From Rhizobium sullae (GTDB lineage Bacteria; Pseudomonadota; Alphaproteobacteria; Rhizobiales; Rhizobiaceae): a stretch of DNA of 64,000 nt. Made by a program: the position numbers and the translations under genes. Of this stretch, positions 30,918 to 39,483 are shown piece after piece. Positions within the stretch are counted from its first letter, which is position 1; the number at the start of each line of letters is the position of its first letter. The notes under the pieces are model-generated. The model saw only the letters and a list, made by a program, of their open reading frames with translations. It had not been told where the DNA came from and did not search any database. The stretch spans positions 1,612,001-1,676,000 of the forward strand of contig NZ_CP104143.1 of assembly GCF_025200715.1 (NCBI RefSeq), given 5' to 3'.

Positions 30918-31472
30918 ATGAGCGCAAACCGCTGCACTACCGTCTCCCGCATCATCTACGCGCCGCCGTGTGCGATATATGCTGCCTTCCTCGATCCGGA
31001 AGCGGTTGCCACCTGGCTTCCACCTGGTGATATGCGCGGCATCGTCCATGAATTCGAGGGCAGGGAAGGCGGTGCCTTCAACATGTCGCTGGTCTATCCG
31101 GATGACGAGACGGAGATGACCGGCAAGACCTCGGAAAAGACCGATACCTTCCGCGGACGAACCGCCCAGCTCATTCCGGATGCCCTCGTCGTCTGGAAGA
31201 CGGTGTTCGATTCACCGGATCCGGCCTTCGCCGGAGAGATGACCGTCCGCACCCATCTCGTCCCTGCGGCGGGTGGCACCCAAGTCACGATGGTAACCGA
31301 GGATATTCCGGAAGGAATTCGCCTGGAAGATAACGAAACCGGCTGCCTTCAGACGCTGGAGCAGCTTGCCGCCTATGTCCGCGGCTGGGCCGGAAAAGCT
31401 TGGCCCGGCGGCAGGCCTGAACCTACCGCCGGAAACCCTGTTCATGCAGCGAGCGGCAAGAGCCCGACATAG
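30918..31472 (+). CDS. SRPBCC (AHSA1-like) domain protein
   Basis: A 184-residue START/Bet v1-like protein. YAPPCAIYAAFLDPEAVATWLPP is the typical AHSA1 opening, and TEDIPEGIRLEDNETGCLQTLEQLA the typical closing helix. Such domains bind hydrophobic ligands or contact Hsp90; some pair with ArsR regulators, but none is adjacent here. ATG 30918 is preferred over TTG 30909. It overlaps the convergent citrate synthase-like gene by about 30 bases at the 3' ends. Confidence 0.75.
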   Translation: MSANRCTTVSRIIYAPPCAIYAAFLDPEAVATWLPPGDMRGIVHEFEGREGGAFNMSLVYPDDETEMTGKTSEKTDTFRGRTAQLIPDALVVWKTVFDSPDPAFAGEMTVRTHLVPAAGGTQVTMVTEDIPEGIRLEDNETGCLQTLEQLAAYVRGWAGKAWPGGRPEPTAGNPVHAASGKSPT

Positions 31473-32530
31473 ACCGATTTCGGCCTGATCAATCGGCCTT
31501 CGAGCAGCTGTTCGCGCGCATGCGCAATCCAGCCGACGGTGCGGCCGATCGCAAAGACGCCGGTGAAGGCCTCGCGCGGGAAGCCGAGCGATTCCAGAAG
31601 CAGCGCCGTATAGAATTCGACATTGACGTCCAGCGGGCGATCCGGCTTGCGTTCCTTGAGGATGGCGAGCGCCGCCTTTTCGATCGCCTCCGCCAGCGCG
31701 ATCCGTTGCCGGTCGACCTGGCCGGTTGCGACAAGCGGCTTCAGCGCATTTTTCAAGGCGTCGGCACGCGGGTCGCGGACGCGATAGATGCGATGGCCGA
31801 AACCCATCAGCCGCTCGCCGCGATCAAGGGCAGCGGCGAGCCATGTTTTCGCATGGTTCTCCGTTCCGATCGCATCCAGCATATCGAGGACCGGTCCCGG
31901 CGCGCCGCCATGCAACGGTCCCTTGAGTGCGCTGAGCGCCGCAAGCACCGAAGAGGTGAGGCCGGCATGCGTCGAGGCGATTACGCGCGATGCGAAAGTC
32001 GAGGCGTTCAACCCGTGATCGGAAATCGTCACGAGATAACCGTCCAGCGCAGCCGTCTGTTCGGCGCTCGGAATCCTGCCCGTCATCATGTGCAGAATGT
32101 CCGCGGCTTGCGAAACCGAGGCGTCCGGCGGAACGGGCTTCTCTTCGCGTTGCATGCGCAACACCGCCGGCAGGAACACCGCGGGTGCAGCGAGGAGCCT
32201 CAATACCGTTTCGAAATCCTCGCCGTCTGGCAACCGAGCAATCAGCGCCCGCATCGCATCGACCGGCGGCAGCTTCAAAAGCGCTTCATCCATGGCCCGG
32301 ACATGCGTGAAAACTTCCGTACGCATACGGCCGAGGCGGGTTTTCAAGTCGCCGGCGGCAGCGGGGACCTCCAGCAGGTCATCGAGCAACAGGGCTGCCG
32401 TATCCTCATAGGTCGCGCGCTCCACGAGGCGATCCAGCGACACCCCACGAATAATCAGGCGGCCGAGTTCTCCATCCACATCCGATAATCGGGTTTCTGC
32501 GGCAATGACGTCTTCAAGTCCGTTCTTCAT
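31442..32530 (-). CDS. Citrate synthase family protein (paralogue A)
   Basis: A 362-residue citrate/methylcitrate synthase-like protein. Conserved blocks are SDHGLNASTFASRVIAS, GPLHGGAPG and GFGHRIYRVRDPRA, with the two catalytic histidines. At the usual catalytic Asp position (NVDFYS in typical enzymes) it has NVEFYTA, a Glu. ATG 32530 follows AAAGGAGAAG. It is shorter than housekeeping GltA and is divergent from an HTH-fused paralogue with under 75 bases between starts. The reaction is uncertain: a citrate or 2-methylcitrate synthase, or a specialised condensing enzyme. Confidence 0.75.
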   Translation of the reverse strand: MKNGLEDVIAAETRLSDVDGELGRLIIRGVSLDRLVERATYEDTAALLLDDLLEVPAAAGDLKTRLGRMRTEVFTHVRAMDEALLKLPPVDAMRALIARLPDGEDFETVLRLLAAPAVFLPAVLRMQREEKPVPPDASVSQAADILHMMTGRIPSAEQTAALDGYLVTISDHGLNASTFASRVIASTHAGLTSSVLAALSALKGPLHGGAPGPVLDMLDAIGTENHAKTWLAAALDRGERLMGFGHRIYRVRDPRADALKNALKPLVATGQVDRQRIALAEAIEKAALAILKERKPDRPLDVNVEFYTALLLESLGFPREAFTGVFAIGRTVGWIAHAREQLLEGRLIRPKSVYVGLLPLAA

Positions 32531-32573
32531 GGGTGCTTCTCCTTTACGAGGAGGATGATCGGGCCTAGTCTTA

Positions 32574-32602
32574 TTGACGTCAATCTTGATGCAATCGATC
32601 AA
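32574..32602. promoter_or_regulatory. Palindromes between the divergent citrate synthase-like genes
   Basis: TTGACGTCAA (32574-32583) is a perfect 10-bp palindrome. It is followed by TTGAT and ATCAA (32586-32602) as a second dyad with a 7-base spacer. Both lie in the short space between the two divergent starts and make a plausible operator for the HTH-carrying paralogue, by analogy with regulators that bind their own divergent promoter. Confidence 0.45.
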
Positions 32603-32603
32603 T

Positions 32604-33743
32604 ATGAACACGCTCTGGATCACCACCGAAGAGGCGCTTGCCCGCCTCGGTACAAAGCCACAGACGCTTTACGCCAATGTTAGCCGCGGACGGATCCGCG
32701 CCAAACCGGATCCCGCCGACCCGCGTCGCAGCCTCTACCAGGCCGACGATGTCGGGCGACTGGCAGAGCGCCACGCAGGCCGACGGCAGTCGGCAGCGGT
32801 GGCAGCCGAAGCGATCCGCTGGGGTGAACCCGTTTTGCCGACGGCGATCTCGACGATTTCCGATGGAAGGCTGTTCTATCGCGGCCGCGAGGCGGTCGCG
32901 CTTTCCGAGCATGCGACTCTGGAAGAGGTCGCGGCACTCCTGTGGGGCGGCGGAAATATTGCGTTCGAAACGGGCGAAGGCGGTGAGGGCGACGCATCCC
33001 GCATGGCGAATGCCTTCACGCTTCTTGCAGCGCGCGTCACCACCGACCTGCCGGCCCTCGGTCGGAAACCGGCAGTTCTTCGAGCAGAGGCAGCGGACGT
33101 GCTATTAACCGTGGCCGGCGGACTCGCCCCCTGGCATGGCGAGCCAATGCCTCTGCATCAACGTCTTGCGCGTGGCTGGCAGCGACCCGAGGCGGCCGAT
33201 CCGATCCGCCGGGCTCTGGTGCTCGCCGCCGAACATGAACTCAACGTCTCGGCTTTTGCGGCGCGCGTCACCGCATCTTCCGGTGCGGCCCTTTCGGCGG
33301 CGACGCTCTCGGGTCTAGCGGCGCTCACGGGCCCCCGCCACGGCGGGGCGTGGCTGAGTGTCACGCTGCTTACCGAACAGGCCGCTTCCGTTGGGGTGCG
33401 AGAGGCAATCCGTGGAGCGCTATCATCCGAAGGAGTTGTCCGAGCTTTCGGCCATCGGCTTTACCCACAGGGCGATCCTCGCGCGAAGGCGCTAATGGCA
33501 AGCTTCGAAGCGCCACGGCTTTTTGTTTCTCTGGCGGAAGCAGGCGAGGAATTGCTCGGCGAGCCAGTCAATGTCGACTTCGCGATCGCCGCCCTGACAG
33601 CCACCTTCACGCTTCCCGAAGATGCGCCGCTTATCATCTTCGCTCTTGCTCGCACCTGTGGCTGGCTCGCGCATGCCATGGAGCAGGTCGAAGATGGCCA
33701 TCTTATCCGTCCAAGAGCACGCTACACAGGACCCCATGATTGA
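32604..33743 (+). CDS. Helix-turn-helix/citrate synthase fusion protein (paralogue B)
   Basis: A 379-residue protein if started at ATG 32604 (an ATG at 32589 is also in frame). Residues 1-60 look like a MerR/excisionase-type winged helix: WITTEEALARLGTKPQTLYANVSRGRI, then YQADDVGRLAERH. The rest is a citrate synthase-like domain with AEHELNVSAFAARVTAS, GPRHGGA and AFGHRLYPQGDPRAKAL, and the catalytic Asp in NVDFAIAAL. The enzyme core is complete, so it could be an enzyme, a metabolite-sensing regulator, or both. It is divergent from paralogue A. Confidence 0.8.
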   Translation: MNTLWITTEEALARLGTKPQTLYANVSRGRIRAKPDPADPRRSLYQADDVGRLAERHAGRRQSAAVAAEAIRWGEPVLPTAISTISDGRLFYRGREAVALSEHATLEEVAALLWGGGNIAFETGEGGEGDASRMANAFTLLAARVTTDLPALGRKPAVLRAEAADVLLTVAGGLAPWHGEPMPLHQRLARGWQRPEAADPIRRALVLAAEHELNVSAFAARVTASSGAALSAATLSGLAALTGPRHGGAWLSVTLLTEQAASVGVREAIRGALSSEGVVRAFGHRLYPQGDPRAKALMASFEAPRLFVSLAEAGEELLGEPVNVDFAIAALTATFTLPEDAPLIIFALARTCGWLAHAMEQVEDGHLIRPRARYTGPHD

Positions 33744-33900
33744 AACTTCTGGTGGGTAACACTCGTCAACCTTGCCAGCTTGCGCTTTTCTGCATACGAA
33801 AATCCGGTTTTGTTTTATGATGATAGGGCCGGGGCAAGCAGGTGACCGCATGGCGAATACCATGCCGGATCATGACGTTTGTGCGATGTGGGGGCGGATC

Positions 33901-34428
33901 ATGAGCATAATCTCAGCATTCCTTCGCGGTTTTGCCGCAGCCGCCCTTGCGGCACTTCTCCTGCCGGCGGGCGCCGCACTTGCTCAAACGGGCGGGTGCA
34001 CTGTCGAGAATGCAGCGGGCGGGCGTGAAATCCTCCGCTGCCCGAACGGCGTAACGGTGACGGCCGAGGCCGGTGCTTCCTTTAGGCTGAATGACCGCAA
34101 CCGCGACGGCAGCCCCGATGTTGTGTCGCTGCGCGGCAAGGCAATCCTGGTCGATGTCGACGACGCTCGCCACACAGGCAGCTTTCAGGTGGTGACGCCT
34201 CAGGCGATCGCTGCCGTACGCGGCACGCAATGGGCAGTCGACGTTGCAGGCGGCCGGACGTCCGTGCTCGTGGTGCAAGGCTCCGTTGCCGTGCGCCGTC
34301 CTGCGGGTAATCCGGTCGTACTCGGTCCCGGCGAGGGAGTCGATGTCACAAGCGGCGCAGGCGCGCTTGAAGTGCGCCGCTGGCCGGCCGCCCGTGCCGC
34401 CGCGTTGCTTGCCCGCCTCGGTCAGTAG
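33901..34428 (+). CDS. Exported FecR-domain protein
   Basis: A 175-residue protein with a signal peptide (FLRGFAAAALAALLLPAGAALAQ) and a FecR beta-domain (about 70-150) with AIAAVRGTQWAVDVAGGRTSV. There is no cytoplasmic anti-sigma part and no ECF sigma factor gene nearby, so it is not a classical FecR. ATG 33901 follows GGGGGCGG. It ends five bases before a CHASE2 cyclase gene, so the two are almost certainly cotranscribed. Its periplasmic location would let it act with the CHASE2 sensor domain. Confidence 0.78.
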   Translation: MSIISAFLRGFAAAALAALLLPAGAALAQTGGCTVENAAGGREILRCPNGVTVTAEAGASFRLNDRNRDGSPDVVSLRGKAILVDVDDARHTGSFQVVTPQAIAAVRGTQWAVDVAGGRTSVLVVQGSVAVRRPAGNPVVLGPGEGVDVTSGAGALEVRRWPAARAAALLARLGQ

Positions 34429-34433
34429 AGCTC

Positions 34434-36293
34434 ATGCCCGACAAGAGATTTTCGATCACTGCTGCCCTTCTCCTGTCTGCACTTTGGGGAGGCTTTCTTG
34501 GCTCCCTGCATCTCACGGGCAGCGCCGGGTTCCTCGACCGGATGGAAGCTTCGCTGACGGATTTCCGGAGCGTGCTGATCGGCCGCAAGATGCCGCCGCA
34601 AATGGTCGCGATCGTTGCGATCGACGACCGCACGGCCGCATCACACGGCTATCCTGTCGACCGGGCAACGCTTGCCCGCGCGGTCACTACGGTTGCCGCC
34701 CTAAGGCCGAAGACGATCGCTCTCGATCTGCTCTTCATCGACCCGAGCACCGAGCAAGGTGATTCGGCGCTCGTATCCGCGCTCCGGCTCGTGCCGTCAG
34801 TTATTGCCGCCGCGGCCGTCTTTCCGCAAAGTACCCAGACGGTGGCAAGCGACCCGAACGACCCGCTTGCTGGGATCCCCTTCGCCGACAGCCTGCTCCT
34901 GCCGCTCAAGCGTTTTTCCGATGTCGCCGCCACCGGCGTCGTCAATGTCGCAACGGACGAGACAGGCGTCCCCCGTTTCATGCCCCTGATCTCGCGCAGC
35001 GACGGACGCGTCGATCCATCATTCGCGTTGCGGACCGCATCGCTGGCGCTCGATCGCGATCCTGCATTCCAGCCGGGCAGCATCTCCTTTGCCGACCGGC
35101 ATATTCCGACCGATACCGGTCAGCGTCTGCCGCTCACCTTCTATGGCCCACGCGGCACCATCCCGACATTCAGCCTGGCAGACGCGCTCGACGGCAAGGT
35201 ACCTCCCGACGCAATTGAGAACCGCGTCGTCATCTTCGGTTCAACGGTCACGGCCGGCGGCGACGTTTTTCCGACGCCTTTCGATCCGGTGTTACCCGGA
35301 GTCGAGGTCATTTCGACAGCCATAGCGCATCTGATCGCAGGCGACAGCATCGTGCGCGATCACAATATCCGCCGGCTGGATGCCACTGTCGCGGTGCTTC
35401 TGCCGCTGGCGCTTGTCGGCCTGATTGCCTGGCGGCGCAGCATTGTCGGTTTTGCGCTGATCGTGCTGGTTCTCGTGACCTGGGCAACCGTCAATCTCGC
35501 CATGTTCAGGGCGGGCTATTGGCTCAGCGCATCGCTGCCGATCGCTGCCGCTCTGCCTCCCGTTCTCGCTTTCGGTGCAGCGCAGCTCCTTCTCGGCCGC
35601 CGTCAGGCCCGTCTTTTCGCCGCCCAGAGCGAGCTCCTGCAACGGGTCGAAGCCCCAGGCCTCGGCGAGTGGCTTGCCCGAGACCCGTCCTTCCTCGCCG
35701 TACCGGTAAGGCAGAACGCGGCGGTGGTGTTCATCGATCTGTCGGGTTTTACGGGTCTCAGCGAGGCGGTCGGCGCGGTGACCGTGCGCGAGATCCTGAG
35801 CGGCTTCTTCGAGATCGTCGATGAGGAGGCGAGGGCGCATGGCGGCGCGATCACCAGCTTCATGGGCGACGGCGCGATGATCCTGTTCGGACTGCCGCAT
35901 CCGGCGGATGACGATGCCTCACGTGCCGCCGCCTGCGCGCTGGCGCTCGCAGACCGGATGCGCACCTGGCTCAATTCTCACGCGGACCTGCAAGGGGAGC
36001 GCAGGATCGGCTTCAAGATCGGCGCCCATTGCGGCCCGGTCGTCGCCTCGCGCCTCGGTACCGGTGACCGCCAGCAGATCACCGCGACCGGCGACACCGT
36101 CAATGTCGCCAGCCGCTTGATGGAAGTCGCGGCAAGCCGCGGCGCAGAGGTCGCCTTCAGCGCAGCTCTCGTCCGCGTCGCGTCCAGCGACGGCGGCCCG
36201 TTGCCCGCCGGTCCGCTGGAGGGTCCGCTCGAGACGCATATCCGCGGCCGTTCCGGCAGCATCGGCGTCTGGCTCTGGCGCCCAGCCACCTGA
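34434..36293 (+). CDS. CHASE2-domain adenylate/guanylate cyclase
   Basis: A 619-residue membrane cyclase. An N-terminal helix (about 8-25) leads to a periplasmic CHASE2 domain (about 30-310, with VAIVAIDDRTAASHG), then three membrane helices (about 320-385) and a class III cyclase domain (about 420-600). Catalytic features are present: metal Asp in FIDLSGFTGL and SFMGDGAMI, and transition-state Asn/Arg in VNVASRLME. It should make cAMP (or cGMP) in response to an extracytoplasmic signal, perhaps relayed by the FecR protein encoded just upstream. Confidence 0.88.
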   Translation: MPDKRFSITAALLLSALWGGFLGSLHLTGSAGFLDRMEASLTDFRSVLIGRKMPPQMVAIVAIDDRTAASHGYPVDRATLARAVTTVAALRPKTIALDLLFIDPSTEQGDSALVSALRLVPSVIAAAAVFPQSTQTVASDPNDPLAGIPFADSLLLPLKRFSDVAATGVVNVATDETGVPRFMPLISRSDGRVDPSFALRTASLALDRDPAFQPGSISFADRHIPTDTGQRLPLTFYGPRGTIPTFSLADALDGKVPPDAIENRVVIFGSTVTAGGDVFPTPFDPVLPGVEVISTAIAHLIAGDSIVRDHNIRRLDATVAVLLPLALVGLIAWRRSIVGFALIVLVLVTWATVNLAMFRAGYWLSASLPIAAALPPVLAFGAAQLLLGRRQARLFAAQSELLQRVEAPGLGEWLARDPSFLAVPVRQNAAVVFIDLSGFTGLSEAVGAVTVREILSGFFEIVDEEARAHGGAITSFMGDGAMILFGLPHPADDDASRAAACALALADRMRTWLNSHADLQGERRIGFKIGAHCGPVVASRLGTGDRQQITATGDTVNVASRLMEVAASRGAEVAFSAALVRVASSDGGPLPAGPLEGPLETHIRGRSGSIGVWLWRPAT

Positions 36294-36401
36294 TTTGCCG
36301 CTTTGACATTTGCCGTCTTAGCGGGTAGGAACGCGCCAACCGTTCTGCCGGCAGGTTCCGGCCACGGCGCTTCTGCGCCCGATATTCCGAAAGACAGACA
36401 G

Positions 36402-38288
36402 ATGACAGATCTCAACAGCGTCGTTCCGGCGATCGCCAAGGCGTTGGCGAAGCGCGGCTATGCAGCCCTGACCCCAGTTCAGAAGGCCATGCTGGATCCG
36501 GCGCTTGCCGCCTCGGATGCGCTGGTTTCGGCGCAAACCGGCTCGGGCAAGACCGTCGCCTTCGGGCTTGCGCTTGCGCCGACGCTGCTCGAAGGTGAAG
36601 AGCGATTTGCGCCCGCCGCCGAACCGCTCGCGCTGGTAATCGCGCCGACGCGCGAGCTTGCTCTGCAGGTGAAGCGCGAGCTCGAATGGCTCTACGAGAT
36701 GACCGGTGCGCTGATCGTCAGTTGCGTCGGCGGTATGGATATCCGCAGCGAGCGCCGCTCGCTGGAACGCGGCGCCCATATCGTTGTCGGCACGCCCGGC
36801 CGTCTCTGCGACCATATCCGCCGCAAGGCGCTTGATATGTCAGCATTGAAGGCTGTCGTGCTCGACGAGGCGGACGAGATGCTGGACCTCGGCTTCCGCG
36901 AGGATCTGGAGTTCATCCTCGATGCCGCACCCGGCGACCGCAGGACGCTGATGTTCTCGGCAACGGTTTCGTCCGCCATCGCCAAGCTCGCCAAGAGTTA
37001 CCAGCGCGACGCGGTGCGCATTTCGACTCAGACCGAAGAGAAGCAGCATGTCGATATCGAATACCGCGCGCTCGCGGTTGCGCCCGCCGATCGCGAAAAC
37101 GCGATCATCAACGTGCTGCGCTACTACGAGGCGACCAATGCCATCGTCTTCTGCTCGACCCGCGCTGCCGTCAATCATCTGACGGCCCGCTTCAACAACC
37201 GCAATTTCTCGGTCGTGGCGCTCTCCGGCGAACTGACGCAGAACGAGCGGACGCACGCGCTGCAGGCGATGCGCGACGGCCGCGCCCGCGTTTGCATCGC
37301 AACGGATGTGGCTGCGCGCGGCATCGACCTCCCCGGCCTCGATCTCGTCATCCATGCCGACCTGCCGACCAATCCGGAAACGCTGCTGCATCGCAGCGGC
37401 CGTACTGGCCGGGCAGGGCGCAAGGGCGTAAGCGCGCTGATCGTGCCGCTCAATGCCCGCCGCAAGGCCGAGCGCATTCTCGATGCCGCCGGGATCGCCG
37501 CCGCCTGGGCTCTGCCGCCGTCGGCCGAAGACGTGATGCGCCGCGACGACGAGCGCCTGCTTGCCGACCCAATCCTCAGCGAGGCCGGGCGCGAAGAGGA
37601 TCAAGTGCTGGTCAGCCGGCTCATTGCAAATCACGGCGCGGAAAAGCTCGCCGCGGCCTTCGTGCGCCTCTATCGCTCCAATCAGTCGGCGCCGGAGGAT
37701 CTGATCGAGGTCTCGATCGAGGGCGACCGCAAGCGTCAGCGCCGCGATGATGCCTTCGAGCCGCGCGAACCGAGCCAGAAGGGCCCGCGCGACGATTTCG
37801 GACCGAGCGTCTGGTTTTCGGTTTCCGTCGGCCGCAAGCAGAATGCCGAACCGCGCTGGCTGATCCCGATGCTCTGCCGCAACGGTAATCTGACGAAACG
37901 CGAAATCGGCGCGATCAAGATGCAGCCGGAAGAAACCTATGTGGAAATCTCTGCCGATAGCGCCGAAGCCTTTCTGCAAGCAGTCGGGCCGAACAAGACG
38001 ATGGAGCGCGGCATCCGCGTGACACGTCTGAACGGCACGCCGGATTTCGGCCGCCCGGCCGCCGCGAAGCCTTACGGCGGCAAGAAGCCGTTCGGCGAGC
38101 GCCGCGACGAGACGTCCCATGATGAGCGCCCTAAGGGGAAGTTCAAGAAGGATTTCAAAGGCAAAGCCACTCCGGCGAATGGCGAGCGCAGCGAAAAGCC
38201 CTGGGGCACCGCAGCCGGTAAGCCAAAATTCGAGGGCAAGGGCGGCTTCGCGCCGAAGGGCAAATTCGCTAAGAAGAAGCAAGGCTGA
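36402..38288 (+). CDS. DEAD-box RNA helicase (DbpA/DeaD-like)
   Basis: A 628-residue ATP-dependent RNA helicase. The Q motif (YAALTPVQKAML), AQTGSGKT, APTRELA, VLDEADEML, MFSATV and the HRSGRTGRAGR motif are in order. A DbpA-type RNA-binding domain follows (about 470-560), then a Lys/Gly/Arg-rich tail of about 80 residues. It probably acts in ribosome assembly or cold adaptation. ATG 36402 is chosen because upstream in-frame sequence (from 36303) does not look coding. Confidence 0.9.
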   Translation: MTDLNSVVPAIAKALAKRGYAALTPVQKAMLDPALAASDALVSAQTGSGKTVAFGLALAPTLLEGEERFAPAAEPLALVIAPTRELALQVKRELEWLYEMTGALIVSCVGGMDIRSERRSLERGAHIVVGTPGRLCDHIRRKALDMSALKAVVLDEADEMLDLGFREDLEFILDAAPGDRRTLMFSATVSSAIAKLAKSYQRDAVRISTQTEEKQHVDIEYRALAVAPADRENAIINVLRYYEATNAIVFCSTRAAVNHLTARFNNRNFSVVALSGELTQNERTHALQAMRDGRARVCIATDVAARGIDLPGLDLVIHADLPTNPETLLHRSGRTGRAGRKGVSALIVPLNARRKAERILDAAGIAAAWALPPSAEDVMRRDDERLLADPILSEAGREEDQVLVSRLIANHGAEKLAAAFVRLYRSNQSAPEDLIEVSIEGDRKRQRRDDAFEPREPSQKGPRDDFGPSVWFSVSVGRKQNAEPRWLIPMLCRNGNLTKREIGAIKMQPEETYVEISADSAEAFLQAVGPNKTMERGIRVTRLNGTPDFGRPAAAKPYGGKKPFGERRDETSHDERPKGKFKKDFKGKATPANGERSEKPWGTAAGKPKFEGKGGFAPKGKFAKKKQG

Positions 38289-38343
38289 GGAGAGAAGGAC
38301 TGACAATTGGTGCCTTCCGTATATGCCCACTTGAGAGGCAACC

Positions 38344-38775
38344 GTGACAGAGACAGCGATTTTATCCGTTCCGCTCTTCAGCACCTTGTGCAACGAAGCT
38401 TTCAAGCTGCGTCGCGCCGTCTTCATCGGCGAGCAGAATGTGCCCGCCGACGAGGAATTCGATGAAGCCGATCTCAGCGCCGAGCACATCGTCGCCATCC
38501 ATGCCGGCGAAGTCGCGGGCACGCTTCGGGTCGTCTATCTCGACGATCACGTGAAGATCGGCCGCGTGGCCGTCGGAGCGCAATGGCGCGGCCATGGCAT
38601 CGCAAGCACGATGATCCGCTTTGCGATGGAGGCGCATCGCGCGGCACGCGGCAATCGCTTTTACTTGACGGCTCAAAGCGACAAGATCGCGCTCTATGAG
38701 AAGTTCGGCTTCACTGCGTTCGGTGACAAATTTCTCGACGGGGGCATGCCCCACCTCGCCATGAAGAACTACTAA
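38344..38775 (+). CDS. GNAT family N-acetyltransferase (ElaA-like)
   Basis: A 143-residue protein. AFKLRRAVFIGEQNVPADEEFDEAD is the characteristic opening of the YjcF/ElaA branch, and KIGRVAVGAQWRGHGIASTMI is the acetyl-CoA-binding motif. YEKFGFTAFGDKFLDGGMPHLAM ends the domain. The substrate is unknown. The downstream methyltransferase gene follows closely on the same strand. Confidence 0.85.
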   Translation: MTETAILSVPLFSTLCNEAFKLRRAVFIGEQNVPADEEFDEADLSAEHIVAIHAGEVAGTLRVVYLDDHVKIGRVAVGAQWRGHGIASTMIRFAMEAHRAARGNRFYLTAQSDKIALYEKFGFTAFGDKFLDGGMPHLAMKNY

Positions 38776-38806
38776 TTCCGTGGGCGCGATGGATATAGGC
38801 GCGCCG

Positions 38807-39451
38807 ATGACAGGTAAAGACCGCCCGGAATATCTTGCGGCAGCAGATTTCATTCGCGAAAACCTCCGCCTTCAGCGGGTACCGGCAATTCCGGAGATAG
38901 TGCTCCATCGCGCGCATTCGGGAAGCGGGCTTGGGCGATTGACAAGTCTGGATGGCGCGGCACCCTACTGGGCCTATCATTGGGCTGGCGGAACCGTGCT
39001 CGCCCGCCATATCCTCTCGCAGCCTCAGACCGTTAACGGCCGCCGTGTCCTTGATCTCGGCTCAGGCTCGGGCCTTGTCGCTATTGCCGCTGTGAAGGCA
39101 GGTGCTATGCATGTCACCGCCGTGGATGTCGATGCCCGTGCCATCGCCGCAACAGACCTCAACGCCGCTGCCAACGGCGTTGCGATCGAAACCCTGCAAG
39201 CCGATATCCTCGGCGCGTTGCCGCCCATTTGCGACGTCATCCTGGGAGGCGACGTGTTCTACGATGCAAGGCTTGCAAGCCGCGTTCTGCCATTCCTTGC
39301 CCGCTGCCGCGCCGCAAGCATCGATATCCTGATCGGCGATCCCGGCAGGGCATCTTTCCCGCGCGAGCAGTTCCGCCTCGTCGGAACACATGCTGTCACA
39401 GATTTTGGAGATGCAGGTGCGGACAAGGTCAGTGGGGTTTATTCGCTTTAA
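38807..39451 (+). CDS. SAM-dependent methyltransferase (ETFB lysine methyltransferase-like)
   Basis: A 214-residue class I methyltransferase. VLDLGSGSGLVAIAAVKAGA is motif I, AVDVDARAIAATDLN motif II, and ILGGDVFYDARLA motif IV. The opening FIRENLRLQRVPAIPEIVLHRA and PYWAYHWAGG are typical of the group that includes the electron-transfer flavoprotein beta methyltransferase of Agrobacterium. Starts at 38780 (GTG), 38789 and 38807 are possible; 38807 best fits the family. It converges on moeA. Confidence 0.8.
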   Translation: MTGKDRPEYLAAADFIRENLRLQRVPAIPEIVLHRAHSGSGLGRLTSLDGAAPYWAYHWAGGTVLARHILSQPQTVNGRRVLDLGSGSGLVAIAAVKAGAMHVTAVDVDARAIAATDLNAAANGVAIETLQADILGALPPICDVILGGDVFYDARLASRVLPFLARCRAASIDILIGDPGRASFPREQFRLVGTHAVTDFGDAGADKVSGVYSL

Positions 39452-39483
39452 TACGGCGAAGGTCCGACGGATCGCACTAAACG

